64,000 bases of DNA, taken from positions 7,501-71,500 of the forward strand of contig OX246739.1 in assembly GCA_945910005.1 (NCBI GenBank), in the 5' to 3' direction. Under the pieces are notes generated by a model. It saw nothing but the letters and a program-made list of their open reading frames with translations, did not search any database and had not been told where the DNA came from. Origin of the DNA: Isoperla grammatica (Eukaryota; Arthropoda; Insecta; Plecoptera; Perlodidae). A program made the translations under genes and the position numbers. Below, in pieces: positions 53,772 through 64,000 of the stretch (within the stretch, counting starts at the first letter, position 1; each line of letters begins with the position of its first letter).

Positions 53772-54375
53772 CTATGTTTGGACCTACATCTAGCCTCTTG
53801 AAAGGGGTCTTACACAATGTTAAACAAAAATAGAAATTATTTTGGCAAGGCATTATTAATATTATATTTTATATTTTCATTGGCTCATCGCAAGGGTTAA
53901 TATTTTTAGCTATATTGCACGAAACTCTTTATAAATATGCTGAAATCCACAATTCCCTAATAATGGGTCAGCGTGAATGTAAAGCAATATTGACAGTATG
54001 CCTTGCCTAAAGTAAAATTTTCAAATTGTTCTATTGTATTCACGTGTGTAATGTTTTTGTATGTTTGTTCAAGTGTATGGACATGATGTATGAATCTTAG
54101 AACATGATATAGATAATAAAAGTAAACAAGAAAGATCAATATGCAATACATTGTACTATACAATGCACGGTGTATGATGAAAAGTATGATGCCATATGCC
54201 TACGTTTGAAATATGTATGATCAATAATTATACATCACACTTAAAGCGTATATTGGAAATTATGGATGATTTGTTCCCTAAACATGACAATTTCCAAATT
54301 GTTCTACTGTATTCACAAGTGCGTAATGTTTTGAGGCAAAGTGTATGAAACAAGTATGATGCAGATGTGATGCAT
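53772..54375. other. Right-arm-only AT-rich DNA with degenerate direct repeats
   Basis: AATAATAAAAGTAAAC...GCAATACATTGTA at 54113-54160 recurs at 54788-54835. CAAATTGTTCTA-TGTATTCAC occurs at 54021 and 54294. No gene recognised. Confidence 0.6.
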
Positions 54376-54772
54376 GCAGCCAAAGATTACTGAGTGGAGA
54401 AGATGTTTCATCCATATGGGAATTCGTCTGCGCGTGTCTGAGCGAAATTTTCTAAGTCCGACGTGTAGTTCGAATTTTCACCGCAAGAGTCGCTCTTCCA
54501 AAAGTTTAAAACTCAAGGTCCACTGAATCCCCTGGCACATACTAGCGATCTAGTAGACCTTGTTTAACGGTAACGAAGTCAAACGCAAGGTCTACTAGAT
54601 CGCTAGTAGCCGCTAGGGGATTTAGTGGACCTTGGTCAAACGTGCAGGGCTAGCGCTCCTTGCGGTCAGAATTCGAACTAGTGGTGGGACTTAAAAATTT
54701 TCAAAAAAACTCGCGCAGATATTTTAACACGGCGATGAAACATCTTCTCCACTCAGTAATCTTTGATGCAGC
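54376..54772. mobile_element. Palindromic MITE/foldback, 397 bp
   Basis: GATTACTGAGTGGAGAAGAT and its inverse at the far end, with inner AAGGTCCACT...CTAGCGATCTAGTAGACCTT / AAGGTCTACTAGATCGCTAG...AGTGGACCTT. The two arms are ~190 bp with a ~20-bp loop at about 54575. Confidence 0.85.
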
Positions 54773-55768
54773 TTACATCATGGTGTAAATAATAAAAGTA
54801 AACTAGAAAGATCAAGATGCAATACATTGTATTATACAAATACAATGTATTAAGTATGATAGTTGTGAAATGTATGAAAAATGTTTGAATGTATAGGGTC
54901 TGCTAATTATCAATCATACATAAACAGTAACGCAAATTAGTCCTTTGCATAACGAGAATGACGGTATAAAATTTGGGTCAAAGGATGACATATATCAAAT
55001 GAAAGCTTGAGACGAGTACTTTTCAAAAAACTATGATATACCTCTGGCAAATCCAGCATTCTTAGTCAAAACCAGGGTCAAAGGTCAAATTTGTAATTTT
55101 TTAAATAATTTTTAATTAAATAACGAAAAGTATTTGCAAAATAAAAAATACTCTTTTAGTAAGATAAATGTACAAAGTTAACTAAAAAAAAATTAAATTA
55201 CCCACTTACCTTTTTTGACCTTGATTAGGGTCAATTTCCTCAAAATGGGTGATTTCTAAAATTTTCTTCGATTTATTGACCAATATTCATTATATCAACG
55301 TACTTACTCATAAATACGTTAAAATGAATAGTTCTTATTGTTATCACATTGTCTTCACGGTATTCATTCAAAATGGCGGTCAAAAGTCTATAGGTAAGTA
55401 TCGTCAAACTAGGTCTAGTAACTAAAATATTACTTGTGGGTACTCTAAAGACGCAGAATTTTAACTGCAATTACAATAACGAATAACAATATAATGTTTT
55501 AATCGTAAGAGAATGTAATTATCATATAACTTATAAACTACCTACTTAAGATTGTTACTGAATTTCTCATTAATGTCCTCAAACATCAGGGTATTCTTAA
55601 ATGGGTGTGCAACTGCAACAGAATACATTTTTAGAAAAGAGCGTGACCATGCTGAGATAGGCCTACGTGATATGATAGTATGATATGATATCTGTCCTAG
55701 CAGTCACTGTCTAGTCGTCAAATTAATCAAAATTGAAGTCAAAATCACTCAAAATTGAAGTCGTCAGA

Positions 55769-56131
55769 TTAATCACCTTCTGATTCACTGGAATTCTCAT
55801 GCTGGGTACCGATATTTGGACAGTCCTTCAGCTTACACGCGTGGGTACACTTCAGCTGATTGGCCAAACACTCATAGGTCGGCATCTTGCAAACACGGCA
55901 ACAGTTACAGGCTAGGAGATCCATAACGGTCAAAGGTACTGGAGTTCCAATCATCCACTCATTGCTCAGATCTCCTTCTGCCGTGGTTTTCCATCCATAG
56001 CCACACAGATCAGGAACATCAGGTTTGGCTTCCAAGCAACGTATCAATAGATCGTGTTTGGTTGATAACTCACAGTCGCAGGATATGAAGCTGTAAGCAT
56101 TCGTTACAAGGTGGTAGCTAATTAGACTTCA
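55769..56131 (-). CDS. Cys-rich (CXC-like) domain protein, C-terminal exon or fragment, left copy
   Basis: Open frame of about 120 codons ending in TAA, with no ATG at a sensible start, so it is probably the last exon or a truncated gene. Features are an FISCDCEL segment, then GYGWK and EWMIGTPVPLTVMDLL, then a cysteine cluster C-x-CC-x2-C-x6-C-x6-C-x3-C-x4-C, and an acidic serine tail (HENSSESEGD). The G-x-G-W-K ... LLxCxC ... C-x-C ... CTxxC arrangement is found in many uncharacterised, often multicopy arthropod proteins and recalls tesmin/TSO1 CXC zinc-binding domains. The function is unknown. Conservation with the right copy, with changes mostly conservative, suggests it coded for protein after the duplication or at least until it. 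Confidence 0.55.
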
Positions 56132-56661
56132 TGTCATCACACTTACTTCTAAAAAGCTCGTAACGCAGCAGGTTGACGCATGACAGAGTCGTGGTCACAG
56201 AGCAGAGTTTACAGACAAACTCTTCGAGTTTTTTTGATGACATCGATAGAAACTCTCCAGTCCTGACCCATCTTGCTTAGCTTGACACAGAAATGCGAGT
56301 TTTTCTCATGATATTCAAAGTTCTCTTTTTCCCTTTACCACTGAATGAGCTCACTCAGGTTGGAACTCATAGTCGTCCCCTACAACTATAGATGCGCCCG
56401 TTGTTAACAAGGTAACAGTTTCATACATGTCATTTCCCATATAGAAAACATATCCATAGCAACATTGGGTGCCTCTAGGTGAAGTGGCCGACTATGAATT
56501 CCAACCTTTGTCACAAGTCACAACCAGTGCATGGAGGTCAGGGAGGGTATTACATACTTCGAATCCCAACGAACTCGCTAGTTTTTACACATCTTCGAAG
56601 TGTGTTTGATTTTTGGTAGTCAAGCGTCAACCAGCTGCCCTACGAGCTTTTTAAAAGTAAA

Positions 56662-57045
56662 TGTGATGATATTAAGTTTTATCAGCTACCACCTTGAAAC
56701 GATTGTCTACTTCTTCAAATCCTGCGGCTGCGAGCTAACCACCAAACAGCGGTCTGGATACGTTGTTTGAACGCCAACCCTGATGTTCCTGATCCGCGTT
56801 GCTATGGATGGGAAACCACGGCAGAAGGAGATCTGAGCAACGAGTGGATGATTGGAACTCCAGTACCTTTGACCGTTATGGATCTCCTAGCCTGTAACTG
56901 TTGCCGTGTTTGCAAGATGCCGACATGTGAGTGTTTGGCCAATCAATACAAGTGTACCCACGCTTGTAAGCTGAAGGATTGTACAAATACCAGTACCAGT
57001 ACCAGTAGCCAGCATGAGAATTTCAGTGAGTCAGAAAGTGATTAA
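56662..57045 (+). pseudogene. Cys-rich (CXC-like) domain, right copy, frameshifted
   Basis: Paralogue of the 55769-56131 frame in the opposite orientation. The C-terminal 90 codons (56770-57045) are open and about 85% identical, with all cluster cysteines kept. The upstream part (SYHLETIVYFFKSCGCEL) is in another frame because of a one-base loss near 56765-56800 relative to the left copy. A short ACCAGT microsatellite adds residues before the tail. Unless an intron bridges the shift this copy is broken. Confidence 0.55.
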
Positions 57046-57840
57046 TCTGACAACTTGGACAGTGACTGCTAAGGTCGATATAACATAATACTATAGTATC
57101 ATATCAGTATCACGTATCTCAGCATGGTCATGCTCTTTTCTAAAAATGTATTTTGTTGCAGTTGCACACCCATTTAAGAATACCCTGATAACTGAGGACA
57201 TTAATTAGAAATTCAGTAACAATCTTAAGTAGTTTATAAGTTATATGATAATTACGTTCTCTTACGATTAAAACATGATATTATTATTAGTTATTGTAAT
57301 TGCAATTAAAATTATGCGTCTTTAGAGTACCCACAAGTAATATTTTAGTTACTAGACCTAGTTTGACGATACTTACCTATTGACTTTTGACCGCCATTTT
57401 GAATGAATACCGTGAAGACAATGTGATAACAATAAGAACTATTCATTTTAACGTATTTATGAGTAAGTACGTTGATATAATGAATATTGGCCAATAAATC
57501 AAAGAAATTTTAGAAATTACTCATTTTGAGGAAATTGACCCTAATCAAGGTCAAAAAAGGAAAGTGGGTAATTTAATTTTTTTTTAATAAATTTGTACAT
57601 TTATCTTACTAAAAGAGTATTTTTAAACTTGCAAACATTTTTCGTTATTTAATTAAAAATTATTAAAAAAAATACAAATTTGACCTTTGACCCTGGTTTT
57701 GACATAGAAAGCTGGATTTGCCAGAGGTATATCATGGTTTTTTGAAAAGTACTCGTCTCAAGCTTTCATTTGATATATGTCATCCTTTGACCCAAATTTT
57801 ATACCGACCAGGCCTTTTTCGAGCGTTATGCAAAGGACTA

Positions 57841-58328
57841 TGGTATGCTCCTAAAAGTGAAATTTTGAAATTTGTTGTGATATCAATTTATAACAGTGTA
57901 AGTATGATGTGGGTATGAGTACACATCATGAGTCTTGCATCACGTTTTGGTCTACACAATGACTTATGTATATGTATATGTATGTATGTATATATATATA
58001 TATATATATATATACTGAATATATAAGGTAATTAATACTTTTAATGTGCATCTTACGTCGTACACTGTAGCGCACCCACCCTATTCACTATTTATTTTTT
58101 CGTAATTAATATTATTATCATGTTTTTCTTATTGTTATTACTTATTATTACTTATTGTTATTAGCTTTAACTTTAGTTCCTGAAGGTCATCACCCTCCTT
58201 TTCAACTTTTTGGATTTTTATTTCACCCTTTTGGTTACATTCATTAATAAATTCATTCTGCTGACTTGAGCTAGTCAAATTACTTCAAGTATGTGTTGGC
58301 GCCCTTAGCCCACTTGTCTGTAATGCTA
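57841..58328. other. Right-arm spacer with microsatellite
   Basis: TATG/TA alternating microsatellite at 57962-58012. TTAATACTTTTAATGTGCATC at 58029 is inverted at 58748. No gene. Confidence 0.6.
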
Positions 58329-58420
58329 CAACAGTATATCAAATTGTAAATTACATAACCATTAGATTTCTAACTTAGTTGTAGTAACAATTTAATTTTT
58401 TTAAATAAATTAAAAACACA

Positions 58421-58640
58421 ACGGGTTGTTCTGCCACGTTGGTAACACACCAAAATTCATGTTTACGGGTTTCAGGACTGCTCTGGGTCCCTTCGTCATA
58501 ACGACTGTCATTCTACAATGCACAACAACTGCACAGCGACTGTGTAGTTGAATGACTGTCGTTCTGACGAAGGGACCCACAGCGGTCCTGAAACGCGTGA
58601 ACATGAATTTTGGTGTTACTGAAGTGGCGGAACAACCCGT
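58421..58640. mobile_element. Palindromic MITE containing one 51-bp minisatellite unit
   Basis: ACGGGTTGTTCTGCCACGTT ... AGGGACC / GGTCCC...GAACAACCCGT at the ends (~80-bp arms). The loop is a single unit of the 46135 minisatellite. Weaker pairing extends outward to about 58330 and 58730. Confidence 0.8.
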
Positions 58641-58689
58641 CGCGTTTTTTATTTTATTAAAAAATATATATTGTTACTAAAACTAAGTT

Positions 58690-60245
58690 AGAAAGCTAAG
58701 GATTTAGCACGGTTATGAAATTTACAATGTGATACAGTGTATGACGTAAGATGCACATTAAAAGTATTAATTACGTTTAAAGAAAGTTTGACGTAGTCTT
58801 ATCCCCGTACCTCAACAACCCCTCAACAATAATATAAATTATAGATGAATTGTGTCTAAAATTAAATGGAAAGCTTAAACATGTTATGTCATTTTCCTTG
58901 AATATTCCTAACTTAAATAAGACCAACCATACAACTTATAAAGGTAATTGGACCAAAAGGGTTGAGCTTCACTCCTCACAAAGTATGTTTTCATCGATGT
59001 TAAAGAAAACGCAAATGGAACGGCATTGAAATGTTGGCTTACAAAAAATTCCATTCTCCCCGATCCATTATTGAGCCCGTATACCATCATCAAAGTGTAT
59101 GGCAATGTCAATAAACTATAAAGTATATTGTTGACTTTCACTTGCATTGTCTGTACGTGGTTGTTGAAAATAATGTTGGGTGCTTGGCACTCATCATCCG
59201 GGCTGTGACTGTACTCAACATCAGAAAAGGTATTAGATCGCGATGTTTCTGCATATTATTTCTGCTTCAAATACAGAAGGTCTAGGGTTCGATTCCCGGT
59301 TCTGGCAGTTAGTGAACTATTTAAATGTACTGAAATCTATTGATACGACAGTAACCCATATTTTAACGGTGGCTTTATTCTATTTATAGTCTATCCAATA
59401 AAAGCGGGTTATGAGGACAAGTACTTCAACAACAATACTTTTGTGCCCTCATAGCAAGGAGGCACATAATTATTGGTAGGTAATGTCTCCTACTGAAAAT
59501 CAGTTCTAGTAACTAAGGGCGTATCTCACCTCTCTATTTTGACGCTAGTTGACTAGCCTAATGCACTAATACAACAATTAATGATTGTTATTAACTGTTG
59601 CATTAGTTCATTAGGTCAGACGACTAGCATCAAAATAGAGCATTGAGATACACCTCTGAGTACAATAAAAGTGTTTTGTTTTTATTTTGTTTGCTGCTTG
59701 CGAAGACAGCATTAATATACATTTCCACTTACTAACTCAAATTCGATTTGCCATTTAAAATAGGCCTACACGGTGTAATCTTTTATTTAAATTTGCAACA
59801 TTTGGTATCTTATTAACACGGTGTTTGGCGAATAAAAATCGAATACTGATATTGTCCAATATTATCCAAATCAATATTTTTCTACCAATTTGTAACAAAA
59901 GTATAGTTTCTGTAATATTTCCCCCAAAACGTTGATCTTCACTCCCTCCCCTCCAATAGGGAACCTAAGTAGCAAAGGCACAAACTATTTCGGGTGACAA
60001 TTAATTATCTCACTCCCATAAGAAACAAACGAACGGCAGTCAACTTTGCACTGTGGTATCGCGGAAGGTGACAAATATAAGGTATTCGGTTAGCAAGACG
60101 AGAAGGTCTGTTCTTTTCTTCATTGGTTACAATTTCACTTTTGTTGGTAGCTATCACGGAATTTAAATGAGAGCGAGTTACACAAATCCATGTAAGCTGC
60201 CGCGCATGCGCGAATGAATCACTTGTAGCTGACGCACGCTCCCGA
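58690..60245. repeat. Right-arm segment of the large palindrome (partner of 43190-46140)
   Basis: Continuous inverse match with the left arm across 58690-59150 and 59150-60245, lacking the 43360 hAT and the ~180-bp left-only insert. No coding frame supported. GGGTTCGATTCCCGG at 59285 resembles a polymerase III box B but has no tRNA context. Confidence 0.85.
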
Positions 60246-60261
60246 AAATCTAAATAATACG

Positions 60262-60381
60262 GGGTTCAGATGCTCTGACGCCGGCGTATAGCGTTAGTCA
60301 TTGGCCAATCAGGCAACAGAGCGTCGTACGCGACTCGCCTAACGACTAACGCTATATGTCGGCGTTGGACCATGAGAACCC
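60262..60381. mobile_element. 120-bp MITE
   Basis: GGGTTCAGATGCTCTGACGC / CCATGAGAACCC ends with inner TATAGCGTTAGTC / GACTAACGCTATA. Almost fully palindromic. Confidence 0.75.
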
Positions 60382-60407
60382 AGCATAACGCGTCTAGACG
60401 TTTAAAA

Positions 60408-60541
60408 TACGGCTGTTCTCGTTTCTACAGTAACAAATTTCTTCAGAGAAGTACCAATATTTGTTGATCGATTGATCAATCAATAAATTGTTGGTTCTTT
60501 TCTAAAAAACTTCATTACTGTAGAAAAAAGAACGGCCTTTT
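60408..60541. mobile_element. MITE (CGGCTGTTCT family), copy 2
   Basis: AATACGGCTGTTCTCGTTTC / AGAACGGCCTTTTA ends with TTCTACAGTAA / TTACTGTAGAA inside. Related to 35337-35462. Confidence 0.7.
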
Positions 60542-60659
60542 ATTTACCTACTCATTCACTTGACCGTTACATAGTAATAGTATACCCCTCTTGAGAGAGA
60601 GTGAATAGACACATTAAGTAAGAATCACAGAAAAAGAATTAAAAACCATTACACTTATA

Positions 60660-61275
60660 TCACATACATACATACATACATGCATCATACATACATGCAT
60701 CATACATACATACATATGCCAACCATACATACATAGCCTACATACATTCATAAATACATACATACATCATACATCAACATATATACATACATACATCATA
60801 CATACACACATGTACATTCATCATTCATACATACATCATACATACATACATACATACATCACACATACATCAAACATCATACATAAATACATACATGTAC
60901 ATACATCATTCATACATACATGTACATACATCATACATGCATCAGACATACATACATAGGCTATACCAACCATCAATACATACATACATACATGTACATA
61001 CATCATACATGCATCAGACATACATACATATACCAACCATACATACATACATACATACATACATACATCAGACATACATATACCAACCATACATGCATCA
61101 TACATACAAACATACATACATACATACATACATACATACATACATACATACATACATACCTACATACATACATGTACATACATCATACATGCATCAGACA
61201 TACATACATATACCAACCATACATGCATCAGACATACATACATCATACATACATACATAAATACATACATACAAC
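60660..61275. repeat. (CATA)n microsatellite, ~610 bp
   Basis: CATA repeats with embedded variants, including a longer unit ACATGTACATACATCATACA repeated at about 60894, 60912, 60990 and 61168. Frames rich in Thr-Tyr-Ile-His on one strand and Met-Tyr-Val-Cys on the other are repeat products. Confidence 0.95.
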
Positions 61276-61289
61276 ATATTAAACATGTG

Positions 61290-61580
61290 TCAGCGTTATT
61301 TAGAAGAGACGAGGGCGTACGTCAACTGCAAGTGATTCAACTGCGCATGTGCGGCGGCTAACATGGATTTGTATAACTCGCTTTCATTTAAGTTCTGTGA
61401 TAGCTACCAACAAAATTGTAACCAATGAAGAAAAGAACAGATTCACGCCATGCGTGCTCATCAATACCTTCGCAGATATGACAGTGCAAAGTTGACCGAC
61501 CTTCTGTTTCTTATGGGAGTGAGATCACTTTTGATGCGAAATAGTTTGCGTCTTTCGCTACTTAGGTTCCCTATATAATG
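61290..61580. repeat. Inverse copy of 59950-60245
   Basis: GGATTTGTATAACTCGCTTT ... GATAGCTACCAACAAAATTG ... GGTTCCCTATA mirrors 60240-59950, so this ~290-bp segment is duplicated and inverted around the microsatellite. The first 90 bp also match 35475-35560 directly. Confidence 0.8.
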
Positions 61581-62339
61581 CTTCCTTCAGGGTCAGTCTA
61601 ATTCGTGTTAACTTTCAGCATATTCTGAAACTAAATTATAGTAGTACAGGTACCTACTGCAAAGATCTACAATTAATGTTTCAATAATTCAACAGAGAGT
61701 TCATTCAGTAGTATTGGCGAGTGTATATGGGTTGGCTGTCTAATGCTTCGTACCTTTCAACATAATCTAGTCGGCCAGTAGCAGAACACAAGTGCATGGA
61801 TGAAGGCGTACGATAGTACGGATTCAAGTGATTCGTGCATGTGTTTCCATTCTGAATTCTGATACTAGCCGACTGGCATAATATCTTGAATGTACAAAAT
61901 TGCAGACAACAGACACTGCATTGGTATTCTACTATACAATACACACTCAATGGTAGTATGTGAGAACTAGCCCAGTTACTAAGTTAAAAGGGCATGGCTA
62001 TACTGCTGTTCAAAGATGTGAAGAGGAAAGTCGACCGACACCTGAAGTTTGCCCCACCTAAATGACGACGCTAGAGTTCTTGCTCCCGAAATGTGATATA
62101 TTTTGATATAACGATTTTAACTTAAACTTGATCCATAATTCGATACTGTGGAGGAAATAGTCCCATTAGGATAACCTTTCAAAGACCAACGTACGAATCA
62201 TTAAGTCTGCATTTATTAAATGGAAAACCCTTCCCTAAATATAACTACATTTAAGACCCACATTTTCCTTTCCAGTGGCGGCAAAGTCACGACAATCACA
62301 AAACATTCACCATTTCAAACCGCGAGAAAGTTTTCAGTA
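61581..62339. other. No gene seen
   Basis: Short frames only. CAGTGGCGGCAAAG at 62277 resembles a hAT end, but no partner end was found. Confidence 0.5.
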
Positions 62340-63355
62340 AATAACTGGCGAGATTATGTCTGAATATTAATTTTGTGTCGGTCTATTCCGTATCAAGAGG
62401 GCGACACACGACACTATTGTTATTAGATAGGTCACCATTTATATCAGTCCCTGCTATCGTAATAGATTTCAGTCAACAGGTTTTTAAACCAATAATATGC
62501 AAAACTAATTTTATCACGTGATAATCGGATAAGTCGAGGCGGACGAGTCTACGGACGCAGTTAGCATGTTTCCACCCTGCTACGAAACAAGTGCGCAATG
62601 TGCGGGTACATCATAAATGTATGTGATTGTGGGTTTTCTGTGTACGTCTGTTAGGTGTCGAAACAATAACGAAATGTCTTACCTTACAAGAAAATACAAA
62701 TTCGAACCCAAAAACTATACTGGAATAAGGCTGTTGCAGTGCAATTTTCAATACAAACAGAAATTCACAATTTATACCTGAAATAAATACACGGGTACAG
62801 TAGCGGCTTCAACGTATCCATATCAAGTTTGCATTAGTAACCATCCTCTAAGCAAATGAATAATCTAGAGTACAGAGTACTGTAGCACATGGACTACCTT
62901 AGTTATAATACAGTCAAGCTTTGTAAGGGCATGTTTCAGAGTCCAAGAAAAAGTGGACATCATGAATGTGATGATGAGCATTTATCAAGAAATAGGAAAT
63001 TCTTAGGTGTTGCCTATTACAGTAACTAAGCAATGTATTAAATTTATATTTTACCAAAGAATTAAATATAATTATGGTAAATACTCAACAGAGATATTAC
63101 CGGTAAGCAAGTCATGGGGGAATCTTCCCAATTCCCTAAACGACGACCCCCACCCCCTTCATGTCACTGGGTAGGGGGGGAGGAGTAGAGGACAGTAGCC
63201 CTTGGGGAAATGGATTAGATACATAGTAAACTACATCGAATAATCTGTACCTAACCAGTTTCTGTACCGTAAACTGAAAGATGTTAGCCCAAAAAATGGA
63301 GTAGCACGCTGCTCCCTAAACCCAAATGTAAAGCTGGATAGGAGGCCAAGATATA
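62340..63355. repeat. Right-arm terminal segment of the large palindrome (partner of 32650-34830)
   Basis: Inverse match to the left arm with single unoccupied sites for the hAT elements at 33119 and 34269. It ends in a (TA)n run at 63352-63364. Confidence 0.88.
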
Positions 63356-63589
63356 TATATATATAGTTAGGGCTGTGCGAGTACTCGAAAAGGCGTGATC
63401 GAGTTTTTCATGAAAAACGAGTCGAGTTCGAGTAGTTTTGATCGACTGAGCCGCCGTATTCAACTGGTTTAAATTACCGCCAATAGGTAGCGCTAGTATC
63501 CAAAAATAGCTTAAGTATCGATTTTATAATCGACTTTGACCTATCGATCCTATCGAGCAGATCGATACACGCAGACCGCGCAGACGACG

Positions 63590-63700
63590 CTTATTAGGCC
63601 TATACTTCTGCAAATTCGCAAAAAGTGTCTGCGTTTTTTGTGAACTAATGGAAGATGTAGAAGTGGCAGCCAAACAAATGGAAGGGAATCTTCGAGAACC
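63590..63700 (-). pseudogene. hAT transposase C-terminal (dimerisation) domain relic
   Basis: The frame reads SRRFPSICLAATSTSSISSQ, later KYRPNKRRLRGL. The hAT C-terminal domain consensus has L-A-x-x-A-T-S-x-x-S-E-R-x-F-S ... K-R-N-R-L. ATS, the paired Ser and KRRL are visible, but the key S-E-R is lost, so this is a decayed copy. Confidence 0.4.
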
Positions 63701-63845
63701 TAGGCCTACGAGATCGCTGACGCATAGGCCTAGGCCTACTATGTTCAAAGAGCCTAGGCCTAGCTAGCAAAGCCTAGGCCTAGGCCTAGGTCTAGACAGG
63801 CCTAGACCCTGATCGTAGGCCTGGCCTAGGCCTAGACCTAAAAGT
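63700..63845. repeat. Degenerate (AGGCCT)n repeat
   Basis: Repeated TAGGCC/GGCCTA hexamers with interruptions. Each hexamer run is palindromic. It lies within the partial hAT element. Confidence 0.85.
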
Positions 63846-64000
63846 ACCTAATCATCAAAGATATTATATTCCCTACTGATCATCATGTTTTTGGAATCAT
63901 TTTAAAAACGTTCTATACAACTTAAGTTCAAAATGTAATCTTTGCATTATTAACCTCAAAATGGGGAAAATCTCGCCAACATGGTCTCACAAAAACAAAA

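Larger units (their letters stand above)
54939..57840. mobile_element. 2.9-kb inverted-repeat element carrying two Cys-rich domain copies
   Basis: Arms ~1.25 kb: 54939-56190 mirrored by 56625-57840, diverged by about 10-15% by eye. Ends TCCTTTGCATAACG / CGTTATGCAAAGGA. Each arm holds one copy of the same coding segment, pointing outward from the centre (minus on the left, plus on the right). The centre (56190-56625) contains a relative of the 19887 MITE. It may be a transposon with its gene duplicated by inversion, or a host gene duplicated in a palindrome. Confidence 0.7.
32650..63355. repeat. ~30-kb imperfect inverted duplication (large palindrome)
   Basis: Left segments recur inverted on the right in mirrored order: 32650-34830 with 63355-62340; 43190-46140 with 60245-58690; 47625-48900 with 53690-51455. 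Matching is roughly 80-90% by eye, with many small indels. Arms are interrupted independently by hAT elements, MITEs and minisatellites. The divergence argues against a hairpin artefact of assembly. Confidence 0.85.
63368..64000 (-). mobile_element. hAT element, 3'-end portion, continuing past the window
   Basis: TAGGGCTGTGCGAGTACTCG at 63368 matches the TAG-GGCTGTGCGA terminus seen in many arthropod hAT elements. A minus-strand dimerisation-domain relic lies ~230 bp inside, as expected if this is the 3' end of an element in minus orientation. The other end is outside the window. It caps the palindrome's homology. Confidence 0.55.

Noticed and set aside
59270..59310. tRNA gene suggested by GGGTTCGATTCCCGG
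   Set aside because: Only a box B-like sequence is present. There is no box A, no acceptor pairing and no anticodon arm, and the mirrored left-arm copy has lost the motif.
60836..61282. Frames of repeated MYVC and TYIHT
   Set aside because: Direct translation of the CATA microsatellite.
62277..62290. CAGTGGCGGCA as the end of a tenth hAT
   Set aside because: No inverted partner or 8-bp duplication was found nearby; a chance or orphan end.

Overview
The window starts at what looks like a chromosome end of an arthropod. The first 1.5 kb is uninterrupted (CCTAA)n, the complement of the arthropod telomere repeat TTAGG, with the C-rich strand 5' as expected for a left telomere. There is no bacterial-style gene organisation. 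Nearly all of the 64 kb can be read as telomere, subtelomeric satellite, nested transposons and transposon relics, and one very large imperfect palindrome. No complete host gene could be supported; one exon-like open frame and one cysteine-rich coding pair are the best candidates. I cannot place the species; insect and crustacean both fit.

Region 1 (1-10447), telomere with nested retrotransposons. A non-LTR retrotransposon of the R1 clade, comparable to the telomere-specific TRAS/SART elements, sits on the minus strand inside the TTAGG array (1540-10180). It has lost its 5' part within ORF1. It keeps an ORF2 (apurinic-like endonuclease, reverse transcriptase, C-terminal zinc finger) that would be 989 codons long without its insertion. 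It also has an extra open frame in the 3' region. ORF2 is split in the reverse transcriptase domain by an apparently intact Ty1/copia element (3663-8321, plus strand) with identical 211-bp LTRs, a 5-bp target duplication, a half-tRNA primer site and one 1337-residue Gag-Pol frame.

Region 2 (10448-17640), subtelomeric satellites: a 51-bp array, an 80-bp array, and a foldback-like structure whose outer arms are ~155-bp repeats and whose interior holds two further palindromes, one built from 36-bp hairpin units.

Region 3 (17641-32640), mixed accessory DNA: LINE relics, a 5S-rRNA-derived SINE with a nested miniature element, three non-autonomous hAT elements with 8-bp duplications, MITE-type palindromes, and an 80-bp minisatellite.

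Region 4 (32650-63355), a ~30-kb imperfect inverted duplication. Left-arm sequence reappears inverted in the right arm, while each arm has gathered its own insertions. Three hAT insertions in the left arm have matching empty sites in the right arm. Inside are a three-level nested transposon, a 51-bp minisatellite expanded in one arm only, and a 2.9-kb inverted element carrying two head-to-head copies of a Cys-rich domain. The right end is interrupted by another hAT that runs off the window.
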